Positions 37,623 through 46,444 are shown, numbered from the stretch's first letter. The stretch is DNA of 64,000 bases from JAFGTX01 sp942492225 (GCA_942492225.1 CALODS010000013.1:74973-138972); one strand, 5' to 3'. The notes: generated from the letters alone by a model not told the origin. Program-made: numbers and translations.

Positions 37623-38096
37623 CTACCTAACAATTCTTTCGTAGTATATATCTGACCATCCGCACGCATCATTATTCACTATTTTTGTTTTTACAAAATT
37701 ATGTTTTTCGTAAAAATGTTGATTTCTCAAAGAAAAATCAGGTGTTTCCAATGTCCATTTTTCTTTAGGATAATGAGTCTCTAAAATATGGTTTAGTAGC
37801 ACAGAACCAATCCCTTTATTTTGAAAATCAGGTGCAATCCACATCCCGTCAATTCTATATTCTTCATCATTCTTTTTCCAAGCCAATCCACCACCAACGA
37901 TTTGATTATTATAAATAGCTTTATAATAAAACGACTCTTCAATCCACTTTCGATGGTTAACAACTTCATCGTGCCCAGGTGGACCTTCCAAATTAGCACC
38001 TTCTGGCTTTAAAAGATTATCTTCTAAAAAAGTTTTAATCGCAATTAACGTCAATGCCTCTGCATCTTCTGGAACAGCTTTTTTTATTATTATCAT
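37623..38096 (-). CDS. GNAT-family N-acetyltransferase
   Basis: 157 residues with the GNAT core RIDGMWIAPDFQNKGIGSVLLNHIL (Q-x-x-G-x-G acetyl-CoA loop) and a C-terminal FYEKHNFVKTKI. Substrate unknown. It is the first of several unrelated acetyltransferases in 37.6-40.4 kb, an area that reads as accessory. Confidence 0.88.
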   Translation of the reverse strand: MIIIKKAVPEDAEALTLIAIKTFLEDNLLKPEGANLEGPPGHDEVVNHRKWIEESFYYKAIYNNQIVGGGLAWKKNDEEYRIDGMWIAPDFQNKGIGSVLLNHILETHYPKEKWTLETPDFSLRNQHFYEKHNFVKTKIVNNDACGWSDIYYERIVR

Positions 38097-38160
38097 TTAT
38101 TTCTACCGTCCTTTCATAATTTACTCATGTTTCTACCATTATACCCTATTTATTAAAGCA

Positions 38161-38613
38161 TTAAATTTCAGCCATATATATCCTAGAGTCTTCTCCCCAT
38201 GGATGATAACCATTACCTATGTATGAAAAATCATATTTTTCATAGTAACCCACATGACTTGTACACAAGTATACTTTGCTAAAACCCGCTAACTTTGCAT
38301 CCGACTTAGCTTTATCAATTAATAATTTAGCATAATGATTCCCGCGATATTCTACTTCGATAAAAACAGCGCAAATCCATGGATACAAATCCATTCTACT
38401 GATAAAATCATTTGTAATTAATCCTGCACACCCAATAATTTTTTTATCATCATATAATAAATACCACTGGGGCAGAGAATTATCACTTGTTACTGCATGT
38501 ACTATGCAATCCTCATAAATCATCATAGTCTCGTCGATTGCCCATTGTTTTTGAAAATATTCAATTGCCTCTGAAACGTATTCTGGATTATCTCTAACTG
38601 ATATTATCTTCAT
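38161..38613 (-). CDS. GNAT-family N-acetyltransferase
   Basis: 150 residues with AVFIEVEYRGNHYAKLLIDKAK (GNAT acetyl-CoA loop, with N replacing the first usual glycine-adjacent residue) and the C-terminal HVGYYEKYDFSYIGNGYHPWGEDSRIY, typical of a YjaB/YitH-like subgroup. Substrate unknown. About 145 bases upstream to the next gene hold only an unlikely 60-codon frame. Confidence 0.82.
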   Translation of the reverse strand: MKIISVRDNPEYVSEAIEYFQKQWAIDETMMIYEDCIVHAVTSDNSLPQWYLLYDDKKIIGCAGLITNDFISRMDLYPWICAVFIEVEYRGNHYAKLLIDKAKSDAKLAGFSKVYLCTSHVGYYEKYDFSYIGNGYHPWGEDSRIYMAEI

Positions 38614-38758
38614 TTTCTCATCTCCATATAATCATCCGTATTTTTTACATTATAATAATTTACACATCTGTAATTTATTGCGATTAATACCATTATATAT
38701 AACCCCAGCAAGTATGACTTTATTTTATTCGTTTTATTTTCGTCACCCCAGTATCCTT

Positions 38759-39100
38759 CTAATTTGAAAATGTAGTGTTTTTTACTTTCCATTTTTCAAG
38801 TGCAATACCAACCCAAAAACCATAAATCCCAAAGGTAATAAAGATTAGCACTAACCATTTTATCCAATTACCAAACAATCCCATTGCCGTTCCAGTAAAT
38901 TTTAATCTTCTTCCATTTACAACAGTATGATCTATTCTCCAACCGTAAAACATACACAATGCCCATGGATAACAGATTCCAAAAGTAATGGTTGTTATAA
39001 TGCCACCTAGTATGGTCCATCCAATTAACTGTAATAACCCTCCATCAAAATAAGATTCATTGCTACTTATTTCTGATTTATATACATTTATATCTCTCAT
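38759..39100 (-). CDS. DUF898-like small membrane protein
   Basis: About 113 residues with two hydrophobic regions (LIGWTILGGIITTITFGICYPWAL and IKWLVLIFITFGIYGFWVGI) and the pattern FDGGLLQLIGW...GRRLKFTGTAMGLFGNWIKW, which recalls the DUF898/YjgN-like family. I start at MRDINVYKSE, after AAAAAGGAGAATAT. Function unknown. Confidence 0.7.
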   Translation of the reverse strand: MRDINVYKSEISSNESYFDGGLLQLIGWTILGGIITTITFGICYPWALCMFYGWRIDHTVVNGRRLKFTGTAMGLFGNWIKWLVLIFITFGIYGFWVGIALEKWKVKNTTFSN

Positions 39101-39190
39101 ATATTCTCCTTTTTTATAATATGTCCTATGTTTTTTAAACGTCACACCTTATAATTTGTACTAGATTAATTATTAATAAGTCCCGTATAT

Positions 39191-39534
39191 CTAAATCTTA
39201 TACTCCAACTGAATATCTCTAGTATCCTGTTTATATAGTTCTTCATTAATTTCAACAGCATTAACACAGCCTATTGAATCATAGAATTTAATCGTTTCTT
39301 CAGCTGATCCAGCACAAATATAGAATTCAACAAAACATACTTGCTAAGAAAACCTAATTCGTTTCGATATCTGTCGTAGCTATCTGGCCAGCCCGTTTCC
39401 AGATAATCAATTTCTACCAACATCTTTTTACCATCCACATCTCGCCATGCATTTTTAATATATTGTTCTGGATTTATTTCGCTTATTTTGTCACACTCAT
39501 CTAATTTTAATTCTCTATAATATATTTTTGTCAT
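39191..39534 (-). pseudogene. Remnant of a GNAT acetyltransferase
   Basis: The first 60 codons read like the start of a small GNAT protein (YYRELKLDECDKISEINPEQYI...). After LGFLSKYVLL the frame shifts and stops at 39271. Downstream, in another frame, AETIKFYDSIGCVNAVEINEELY then a stop at 39191 is a typical GNAT C-terminus. The central acetyl-CoA-binding part is missing, so this is a decayed copy with an internal deletion and frameshift. Confidence 0.65.
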
Positions 39535-39614
39535 TTCATCGCCTCCTCAATAAGTAATTATGAATCACAAGGTCTTTACAAGAAGAAAAAATATTCGAAA
39601 CTCAATTTTTTAAA

Positions 39615-40433
39615 CTAAAATTTAAACCAATAACATTTATATTCTTCACTTTGTTCAAACCCTAACTTTTCTGCTAATTTTCTTGAAGCAATGTTATCTT
39701 TGCTACAATCCCAATAGGGAATAATTTTTCTTTCAAAGCAATCCTTAATAAATCTGCTTGCTAACTCATAGGCATAACCTTTTTTTCGGTAACCACTTAA
39801 TGTTTCTATTCCTATTGTTTCAGTCCCATTCGCAACAAATCCAGAATAGCAAACACTTACTATTTCGTTGTTTTCCATAGCAAAATAACACGTGCCATTG
39901 TTGAAGAAATTATCCATTGTACCCCAGAATAATTCAAGTTCATTTGTTACAAATTCAAGATTGGAGACAGTTGATACCAATAATTTCTTATCCAACTTTT
40001 TAATATTAAATTCTCCACTTCTTAAATCTTTTGTCAACTCGTCTGCGTTTTCATTCATTTGATACACTAATTGATAGTCAAACTGTATTTTTTTATCTTC
40101 AAAAATTTCTTCAATTACGTCTTCCCAATGATAACAAGTCGCTGATACTTCAAACCAATTTATTCCTTTATCCAACAATTCTATTATGAGTTTATTATCT
40201 ACATAGTCTTTTATATTTTTTTTGAATGAAGCGTTGTTAACTTGCCCTATAAAATAAAACCCTTGCATCCCTTGATTCCAAATCAATGCGCTTTTAGGAT
40301 TCTTGTTATTGTCTACATAAATTTCACCTGGGCTTACACTGCTAATTACTGCATGTATTTCTGGGAAGTTCTTCACTTCTGACATCAAATGCTCAACGAT
40401 GCGAAAATTAGTTTTATTCAGTTTATGTATCAT
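39615..40433 (-). CDS. GNAT acetyltransferase (two-domain type)
   Basis: This 272-residue protein has a long N-terminal half (with PEIHAVISSVSPGEIYVDNNKNPKSALIW) and a C-terminal GNAT domain containing TIGIETLSGYRKKGYAYELASRFI (R-K-K-G-Y-A loop) and ASRKLAEKLGFEQSEEY. This is the layout of the GNAT_acetyltran family of Firmicutes. Substrate unknown. Confidence 0.85.
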   Translation of the reverse strand: MIHKLNKTNFRIVEHLMSEVKNFPEIHAVISSVSPGEIYVDNNKNPKSALIWNQGMQGFYFIGQVNNASFKKNIKDYVDNKLIIELLDKGINWFEVSATCYHWEDVIEEIFEDKKIQFDYQLVYQMNENADELTKDLRSGEFNIKKLDKKLLVSTVSNLEFVTNELELFWGTMDNFFNNGTCYFAMENNEIVSVCYSGFVANGTETIGIETLSGYRKKGYAYELASRFIKDCFERKIIPYWDCSKDNIASRKLAEKLGFEQSEEYKCYWFKF

Positions 40434-40465
40434 GATTTGTGCCTCCTTTTCAAATTTGACACGTT

Positions 40466-41194
40466 CTAAGTATAAAGCTGGTCTAACTTATTTAACGAAT
40501 TTGAAATGTCCGATTCTACTAAACCACCATGATAGCATATTATCTTTTGAATATTCATATTTTTTATCTTTCTTATACTATTCATACAGTCATCAATATC
40601 TAAAGTGAATTCCGGATTGGCTATGACAAATTGATTGTTTTCATAAGCTAATGCATCACCAACAAATAACACTGATTCTTCTTCTAACAGTATAGATAAA
40701 TGTCCAGGTGTATGGCCTGGAGTAGAAATAACCCTTATGCCATTTGCTACATAATCACCGTCTTTTACAGTTTTATCTACACTTACCGTGTTTATAGTTG
40801 CAAGATATTTAACAAACTGATCACCAAATTCTTTTTCCTGTTCACTCAATGTTTTGTTATATTCTTCTGCTTGAATTAATCTCAACGATTTTTCACTACC
40901 ATCAATAAATACTTTTTCACTTTTTGACGCTATCACTTCTATAGAAGGATTTTTCTTTTTCAATAACTCCAATGAGCCTATATGATCGTGGTCATGATGT
41001 GAAATAAAAACTTTTGTTAACTCATTTATCCCAAAGCCAAATCTATTTAATTCTGACGCAATCTGATCTATTTGATTGGGAAAACCCGCGTCACATAAAA
41101 TCAACTCTTCGCCCTCTTGTATTAATACTGGATGTACTTTAATTACATCCTCTCCCATTTTAAAATCTAGCGTTAATATGTTATACCGTTTCAC
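40466..41194 (-). CDS. MBL-fold metallo-hydrolase
   Basis: 242 residues with the metal motif SHHDHDHIGS, then VISTPGHTPGHLSI, LFVGDALAY and ICYHGG, the full set of a metallo-beta-lactamase-fold hydrolase. It is probably a cytoplasmic thioester or lactone hydrolase; the substrate cannot be told. It starts about 65 bases before the nitroreductase end. Confidence 0.88.
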   Translation of the reverse strand: MKRYNILTLDFKMGEDVIKVHPVLIQEGEELILCDAGFPNQIDQIASELNRFGFGINELTKVFISHHDHDHIGSLELLKKKNPSIEVIASKSEKVFIDGSEKSLRLIQAEEYNKTLSEQEKEFGDQFVKYLATINTVSVDKTVKDGDYVANGIRVISTPGHTPGHLSILLEEESVLFVGDALAYENNQFVIANPEFTLDIDDCMNSIRKIKNMNIQKIICYHGGLVESDISNSLNKLDQLYT

Positions 41195-41260
41195 GATTTA
41201 CCTCCCTAGTTTTTTTCCTTTTGCAAATACCATGTATGACTACAACATGCATAGTTGGGT

Positions 41261-41797
41261 TTATAAATTATAATTATTTACAAATCCATTATGATATATA
41301 TTGTCCAATAACAGACTATCTTCACTATGTCCAGCCTTCTCTTCATCAGGATAACCCAATGATAAAATTGCTTCCACTCTCATATTCGTCGGAAGATTTA
41401 ATAGATCCCTAACATACTCTTCACTACTTATTCCATCTAGTGTATACCTATTACGAATTTGTACCCAACACGAAGCCAATCCTAAAGATGATGCCGATAA
41501 ATGTGCTATTGTTGTGGCGATAGCAGCATCTTCAATCCAAACATCTGATTTATTTTCATCGGCCAAAACGATTAAGCAACTTGGTGCATTTTTAAGTAAG
41601 CTTGAACCCGCTTTTTTCGAGTGGGAAAGCTTTTCTATTATATCTAAATCATCTATAAATATAAATTTTAACAAATCAATATTGTTTCCTCTGGGAGATC
41701 TTAACACTGAACGTAATAATTCGTCTATCGTATTTTTATCAACTCTTTGTGGATGATACTTTCTAATACTTCTTCTTTTTACTAATAAATCGTACAT
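41261..41797 (-). CDS. Nitroreductase-family flavoprotein
   Basis: 178 residues opening LLVKRRSIRKYHPQRVDKNTI, the FMN-binding RRSIRxY start of the nitroreductase family, with RSPRGNNIDLLKF and a C-terminal ILSLGYPDEEKAGH. It reduces an electrophile with NAD(P)H and FMN. Substrate unknown; AAAGGAG precedes the ATG. Confidence 0.88.
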   Translation of the reverse strand: MYDLLVKRRSIRKYHPQRVDKNTIDELLRSVLRSPRGNNIDLLKFIFIDDLDIIEKLSHSKKAGSSLLKNAPSCLIVLADENKSDVWIEDAAIATTIAHLSASSLGLASCWVQIRNRYTLDGISSEEYVRDLLNLPTNMRVEAILSLGYPDEEKAGHSEDSLLLDNIYHNGFVNNYNL

Positions 41798-41868
41798 AAC
41801 ATAACTCCTTTCGCTTTCTAAGTTTTAATTTCAGCCAAATGTCTCGCAACGCTCAGCATACACTCATA

Positions 41869-42042
41869 TTAGAAAATGTAGTTCATCTTTCTTTTTATCC
41901 AAAATATATATTCATTGAAATCATTAAATCCACCATAAAAATATAAAAAAACAGATATAAAACATATAAAAATGAACAATACACCAACTAACAAACTTAA
42001 CGAAATATATACGTTTTTCTTTGAAATCACAGTCTTCATCAT
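41869..42042 (-). CDS. Very small membrane protein, unknown
   Basis: About 57 residues with one strong membrane helix (VYISLSLLVGVLFIFICFISVFLYF). A good AAGGAG lies just before the two possible ATGs. It is not recognised, and no partner is obvious. Confidence 0.45.
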   Translation of the reverse strand: MMKTVISKKNVYISLSLLVGVLFIFICFISVFLYFYGGFNDFNEYIFWIKRKMNYIF

Positions 42043-42091
42043 AAGCTCCTTAATTTTCATTTACGTCTATCTTAAAGGTTTGTTTCAATAA

Positions 42092-42298
42092 CTATTTATC
42101 GTATTCTTTAATACTTATTACAATTTTTGTTAATGGCGAGTAATGAATTATGTACTTTGTATCAGATAAAAATTTTTTGCCGACTAAAATCTCTTTAGAA
42201 GTATTATATTCCTTACCATTGAAGATTATAGACGATGGTGCACCACTCTTATCATTAATTGACACTTCACTTAAGTATCCAGTTATTTGATTTTTCAA
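42092..42298 (-). CDS. Small protein downstream of the YcxB-like gene
   Basis: 68 residues, soluble, TTG start immediately after the TAA of the 52-codon membrane protein, so it would rely on coupled translation. The C-terminal half (KKFLSDTKYIIHYSPLTKIVISIKEYDK) looks like a small beta sheet. Function unknown. Confidence 0.5.
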   Translation of the reverse strand: MKNQITGYLSEVSINDKSGAPSSIIFNGKEYNTSKEILVGKKFLSDTKYIIHYSPLTKIVISIKEYDK

Positions 42299-42457
42299 TT
42301 AACGATCTATTTTATTTTCGATTTTTTCAAGACGATTACTTATTTCTTTTAAATTAACATTCATTTTATATAAAAAATATAGTAGTAAAACTACAGGACT
42401 TGCCATCACTAATAAATACAATAATGACACAAAATACATACCACCAGATAAATTCAT
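42299..42457 (-). CDS. 52-residue membrane protein
   Basis: The ATG overlaps the TGA of the YcxB-like gene (TGATG) and is preceded by GGAAGGTG. The protein has one membrane helix (MYFVSLLYLLVMASPVVLLLYFLY) and a charged coiled tail (KEISNRLEKIENKID). Overlap at one end and direct abutment at the other suggest a three-gene unit with its neighbours. Confidence 0.55.
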   Translation of the reverse strand: MNLSGGMYFVSLLYLLVMASPVVLLLYFLYKMNVNLKEISNRLEKIENKIDR

Positions 42458-42993
42458 CAAAACACCTTCCTTCTTGTATCATTAATAATATTTGAATTTA
42501 AGTATGTTCTCAATTCATCATTATTTGATTCATTGCTAATACAATGTTTAGGTAATATTATAGCTTGAATCGAACTGACATAAATGTAATAAGCATTATC
42601 GCTTTCCATAAACTTAACAATACTTTCCCAATTATATTTAACTGAAGTATTACTTGTTTCTAAGCTAATCCCTTCTGAATTAAATTTTACTGTTTTTTCT
42701 AAGAATAAATCACCATTCTTATCATCACGAAGCATCATTTTGATTCTTCGTCTTGTAGACCATCTCATAAGACTTGGTGAATATCTATAATCTATTATAG
42801 AACCAATGAAAACAAAAATCCAAAATGATGATCTTAAGTCATCAAATAGGATTAGCCCAGCAGGTATAGCTATTATAGGAAACGTAAATTTTAGGAAAAA
42901 CATCGTCTTTCGCATAGATATTGAATTTTCTGCATGAAATATATTGTAATCACTTATATCTTTCTCTGTCATTTTTATCTTAAATTCATACAT
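42457..42993 (-). CDS. YcxB-like membrane protein
   Basis: 178 residues with two membrane helices (near 34-72) and a C-terminal PH-like part ending FNSEGISLETSNTSVKYNWESIVKFMESDNAYYIY, the YcxB-type C-terminal pattern. It is the last chromosomal gene before the cassette array; its 50-base leader abuts the degenerate site A0. Function unknown. Confidence 0.72.
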   Translation of the reverse strand: MYEFKIKMTEKDISDYNIFHAENSISMRKTMFFLKFTFPIIAIPAGLILFDDLRSSFWIFVFIGSIIDYRYSPSLMRWSTRRRIKMMLRDDKNGDLFLEKTVKFNSEGISLETSNTSVKYNWESIVKFMESDNAYYIYVSSIQAIILPKHCISNESNNDELRTYLNSNIINDTRRKVF

Positions 42994-43043
42994 GTTACAC
43001 TTTCCTCACTTTTTATCATTTTATTTTTTAAGGCATTTGTCTC

Positions 43044-43133
43044 GCCTAACGTTTCCGTGATTCGCAAACGTATTTGTTCATAAATTATGCCCTAAGATAC
43101 TTAGGGCAAATCGTTAATCATGAGGTTTATGTG
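43044..43133 (-). repeat. Degenerate attC-like site A0, left end of the cassette array
   Basis: GCCTAACGTTTCCGTGATTCGC at the left matches the other sites up to position 43065, and TCGTTAATCATGAGGTTTATGTGG at the right is a damaged copy of their other end. The middle is replaced by a small GCCCTAA/TTAGGGC hairpin and is about 40 bases short. No matching cassette end was found to the left, so this looks like the distal, oldest end of the array. Confidence 0.65.
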
Positions 43134-43164
43134 GAAGATTTAGTACCACAAACTCTATATTAAC

Positions 43165-43527
43165 TTACACATCTTTCTTTATTGGTAGGCCATCGAATTT
43201 CTTTACTTCTTCTATGCCCTCATCCCAATTTGACTTTTTTGACATAAATATATGTCCATCTGGTTTCTTATCCAGTTCTCCATCGATACTCCCTGCAGGT
43301 ACAACTAGCAACGTCTCATTCATCTGTAGATTCGGCAATGCAGAACCACATATACTGCAAAAACTTTTTATGTGTTTTGTATCTTTAAGTTCAAATCTTT
43401 TTACTTGTTTCTCACCCTTCAACCAAATTAAATCAGCACTAGCTGAAAATAAATTGGCAGCATGTGAAGAGCCAGTATCTTTTCTGCAATATTTACAATG
43501 ACATAAATAAAATTCTTCAAAATTTCT
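43165..43527 (-). pseudogene. GFA (formaldehyde-activating-enzyme-like) protein, 5' truncated
   Basis: The frame encodes a GFA/CENP-V zinc domain: CHCKYCRKDTGSSHAA, then FCSICGSALPN. The family's first motif (G-x-C-x-C-G near the N-terminus) and any start codon are missing; a TGA lies just before the open frame at 43528. The GFA cassette has therefore lost its 5' end, probably by deletion next to the following gene. A TTG at 43422 could give an 85-residue product. Confidence 0.65.
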
Positions 43528-43530
43528 TCA

Positions 43531-43770
43531 TCATTGCTGATGTTCCGTAACCTTTTTTCTATATTCTTTTCCTATCTGATTACCGTTGTTCCGCATTTTG
43601 ACCCTTAGAGCAAAAGTGGAGCAGTCTCTGCCTCGAAAGGACTGTGACATCAGAGGAATTAAGGTAATTGTCGTGTTAGAAAAAGTGCGAAAATAGTGGA
43701 CACAATCTGTTTCAGTTTTTCTGTCTTTAACAACTATATAATCAGCCGTTATTCTCCCCTTCTTTTCCAT
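43531..43770 (-). CDS. 79-residue open frame, doubtful
   Basis: The frame starts MEKKGRITADYIVVKDRK and ends KEYRKKVTEHQQ. I see no ribosome binding site and no known domain. It crosses a piece that resembles an attC end (43664-43680), so it may be a chance frame in cassette debris. Confidence 0.25.
   Translation of the reverse strand: MEKKGRITADYIVVKDRKTETDCVHYFRTFSNTTITLIPLMSQSFRGRDCSTFALRVKMRNNGNQIGKEYRKKVTEHQQ
43664..43680 (-). repeat. Fragment resembling an attC end
   Basis: GTAATTGTCGTGTTAGA resembles the right-hand end of site A5 (CTAACTGTCGTGTTATG). It has no matching other half nearby, so it is probably the scar of a lost site between the GFA remnant and the next small gene. Confidence 0.4.
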
Positions 43771-43773
43771 ACT

Positions 43774-43962
43774 TTAACTTATTACACTAAATAATAAATA
43801 TATTGTAAGTCCAACTAGAATTGAACCGCCTAAGAAGTGACTTATTAAACTTGAATCTATCTCTACATCTTTACCGTGGACAATTCTGTGAATATTTTTC
43901 ATTGTGTAAAAATACAGTGCCATTGAGGATATCAGAAATCCTAAAAACATTATGCTTCTCAT
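43774..43962 (-). CDS. Small membrane protein, unknown
   Basis: 62 residues with two membrane helices (FLGFLISSMALYFY and SHFLGGSILVGLTIYLLF) flanking a short loop with IHRIVHGKDVEI. GGAGGAC lies just before the ATG. Not recognised. It is the first gene right of the truncated GFA remnant in the leftmost cassette region. Confidence 0.5.
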   Translation of the reverse strand: MRSIMFLGFLISSMALYFYTMKNIHRIVHGKDVEIDSSLISHFLGGSILVGLTIYLLFSVIS

Positions 43963-44015
43963 TAGTCCTCCAAATTTTTTTAATGGGTCTTATTATTTTA
44001 TCATTTTTGCATTTC

Positions 44016-44143
44016 TGCTAACGTTTCCGTGATTCGCGATCGTGCCTTGTTCATCTTCCAATCTCTATAAATCAAACACTTATCCTAATCACCTCACAAC
44101 CCCCTATCATAAGAACGGCATGTCGCTAATCAGCGTGTTATGA
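44016..44143 (-). repeat. attC site A1
   Basis: Left end TGCTAACGTTTCCGTGATTC, right end CTAATCAGCGTGTTATGA. Inner stem bases TGCC and GGCA pair. Strand given as that of the genes. Its right-hand core begins the cassette of the alpha/beta hydrolase (GTTATGA against TCATAAC at A2). Confidence 0.9.
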
Positions 44144-44190
44144 GATGTACTTGACGGTGTGTAACCTTAAGTTTCTAACGATATGTAATC

Positions 44191-45591
44191 TTAATTCTTG
44201 AGGACTCTCTTAAAAAATTCAACTTCGTCTCGCTTAATTTCATCATTAATTGTATGTTCAATGCCGTCATAGATTTTAAACTCAGTTCTAGTAATACTCA
44301 ATTCTGAATAAATCTCTGATACTTCTTTAAATTGCTCAATCAAAATTTTACCATCTAATGCTTTAAATTTAATCATATCTAATTCAGCTTCTGATAACCC
44401 AATACCATCAACAGAAAAATCGTCACATAATTTAGACTTCTCCTTCAACATAGGAAATATAAATTTATTATAATAGTCTTTCCATTCATAGCGCACTTCT
44501 TTCCCATTTTCTTCAATCGTTTGCCAACCACCACCATCTTCTGAACCTTTATAAATTAGTTTATGTACAGATGATACTGACCTTAAATCAATTTTTTCAC
44601 CTGTGATTTTCTCGTAATCATATATCCCAATTGGATATGGTATTTTTTGGCCTCTCAAACTTTCCAGAGGTATTATCGTATCCGAGCCACCGATTGAGGC
44701 AGCCTCAACTAACTCTGGATGTAAAAAGACAAAGCGATCAACAAAGTCACCAGATGCAGAAAATCCCGACATTAGAATTTTATCTTCTATTTTTATTCCT
44801 TTACTTGCTAATAATCCTTTTGAGTCCTTTATAATACAAATCAATTGATTATCGATCCGTTTAATGCTTTCTATTTCAGTGTAAATACTATTGCGATCTA
44901 AAGCATGTGTATATATATTATCTGTCTTAATTGACCGTGGAAATATCGGAACTAATAATGGCACACCTATTTTGTCTGCTAACTCTGATTTAAACTTTGC
45001 CAAAGATCTGGCCTTTTCAATATGAAGTTCATAATTATCTGACGCAAATCCTGAGTTATTTGGAGCGACCAGTAGTTTATTGTACTTTACTTGCTCTGGT
45101 ACATACAAAATGTAGTCCCAACTAAATCCTTTTTGGGGACTACGCGGTGAGAATGTATAAAAACGATCGTCAAGTTTAGTAAGTAATGTCATATTTTCAT
45201 GCCCTATCGCTACAGCACCTGTAAATCCTTCTTGAATTACAACAATATTGTATTTTCCACTTTCGAGGGCAAACCTAAGAACGTTATTTTCCTTCTTACT
45301 TTTGACTTTATAAATCTCATTTTCATTTTCATCACTTAATATAAGTTCAACGTCTCCAGAGAGTCCTTCCCACCATATCTTTAATACAACTTCATGACTT
45401 CCATCTACTATGAAATCAATTGAATCTGTTGAGGTAAAGAATGGATACATTGACCTTGTCCAGTTATTAAAACCTAAATCGTATTTAACTTCTTTGTATT
45501 CACTAATAATCAAACTATATTTAGCAATTATTAGTGTTAACACAATCGCTATACCTATTAATAGAGTTCTTCTGATTCTCATAAATGTCAT
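44191..45591 (-). CDS. Membrane-anchored alpha/beta hydrolase-like protein (cassette)
   Basis: 466 residues: an N-terminal membrane anchor (TLLIGIAIVLTLIIAKYSLII), a beta-rich domain (about 40-145), then an alpha/beta hydrolase domain with nucleophile motif GFSASGDF and a likely Asp/His at SEDGGG and DGIEHTIND. The active part would face outside. GGAAATGGTGAT lies before the ATG. The whole gene fills the cassette between A1 and the half-site A2. Substrate unknown. Confidence 0.7.
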   Translation of the reverse strand: MTFMRIRRTLLIGIAIVLTLIIAKYSLIISEYKEVKYDLGFNNWTRSMYPFFTSTDSIDFIVDGSHEVVLKIWWEGLSGDVELILSDENENEIYKVKSKKENNVLRFALESGKYNIVVIQEGFTGAVAIGHENMTLLTKLDDRFYTFSPRSPQKGFSWDYILYVPEQVKYNKLLVAPNNSGFASDNYELHIEKARSLAKFKSELADKIGVPLLVPIFPRSIKTDNIYTHALDRNSIYTEIESIKRIDNQLICIIKDSKGLLASKGIKIEDKILMSGFSASGDFVDRFVFLHPELVEAASIGGSDTIIPLESLRGQKIPYPIGIYDYEKITGEKIDLRSVSSVHKLIYKGSEDGGGWQTIEENGKEVRYEWKDYYNKFIFPMLKEKSKLCDDFSVDGIGLSEAELDMIKFKALDGKILIEQFKEVSEIYSELSITRTEFKIYDGIEHTINDEIKRDEVEFFKRVLKN

Positions 45592-45643
45592 ATCACCATT
45601 TCCTCCAATTATTGTGTTTGACTCCTAACTGAGAAAGTATTTT

Positions 45644-45675
45644 TCATAACGTTTCCGTGATTCGCGATCGTGCCC
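45644..45675 (-). repeat. Half attC site A2
   Basis: TCATAACGTTTCCGTGATTC and the next few bases match the left arm of the other sites, then the sequence runs straight into the coding end of the DUF3885 gene. The other arm and core are missing, so this site was cut by a deletion. Confidence 0.85.
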
Positions 45676-46288
45676 CCTGGAGCATCTCAATTATAGATTC
45701 TCTGTCATAATCAAGGATCCAAGAATTTCTTCTTTCATATATCAGTTTCAATAGCTCTTTATCTTTCGCTACTATATCTGCACCTCTATCGTCATAATAT
45801 AGAAAGATAATATTCAACTCCTCATTGACAATGAAAATATCATCTCTTATGTTGGGACTTCTACCTATATCAGTACTCGTAATACGTCTTAGCAACTCCA
45901 TGTAGTTTAAGTCTTCACTTCTTATCTTTATGAATGTTTTAAAATTTAAGAAATCCTCATCTTCGCTATCCTGTTCAACTTCAGTTTCAATCATATAATC
46001 TTTTGACTTAATACAATCAATGATTTCAGGAGTTACTTGCCACTCCTCTGATAAGTACTCATCTTTATAGCAGCTTGAATTCACTATTAAGTAAAGATAG
46101 TCCTCTTTTAGAAATATATCCTCATATAAAGAAGCTGCCCTTATCATCGCACTCTTAAAATATTTTCTAGTTGTTATAGTTAATTTGGGATTTCCTATTT
46201 CAAACCTAATCCCATATTTTGAGTTGTAAAACAATGGCTGATCAACTGTTGTCCAACTTAATCCTTCTGTTATTTTCTCAGTATTCAT
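45644..46288 (-). CDS. DUF3885-like protein, C-terminus encoded by attC sequence (cassette)
   Basis: 214 residues; the C-terminal third (FLYYDDRGADIVAKDKELLKLIYERRNSWILDYDRE) matches the pattern of the DUF3885 family. The last ten residues, GARSRITETL, are read from the left arm of A2, and the stop falls inside its core. The deletion that removed the rest of A2 therefore changed this protein's tail. AAAGGAG precedes the ATG. Function unknown. Confidence 0.75.
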   Translation of the reverse strand: MNTEKITEGLSWTTVDQPLFYNSKYGIRFEIGNPKLTITTRKYFKSAMIRAASLYEDIFLKEDYLYLIVNSSCYKDEYLSEEWQVTPEIIDCIKSKDYMIETEVEQDSEDEDFLNFKTFIKIRSEDLNYMELLRRITSTDIGRSPNIRDDIFIVNEELNIIFLYYDDRGADIVAKDKELLKLIYERRNSWILDYDRESIIEMLQGARSRITETL

Positions 46289-46317
46289 TTTTCTCCTTTA
46301 TCTTAGATAAAAATTTT

Positions 46318-46444
46318 ACCTAACGTTTCCGTGATTCGCGATCGTGCCTGTTCATCTTCCAATCTCTATAAATCAAACACCTATGTAAATCCCAGCGCAA
46401 CACCCTATCCGAAGACTGGCATGTCGCTAATCAGCGTGTTATAT
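46318..46444 (-). repeat. attC site A3
   Basis: Full-length copy: ACCTAACGTTTCC at the left, CTAATCAGCGTGTTATAT at the right, TGCC/GGCA inner pair. Its right core starts the zinc-ribbon cassette (GTTATATGTAGTTATTCAC). Confidence 0.92.

Noticed and set aside
38610..38792. 60-codon leftward frame between the DUF898-like gene and a GNAT gene
   Set aside because: It starts inside the neighbouring gene in another frame, has no ribosome binding site and no known similarity; its ATGA overlap with the next gene may be chance.
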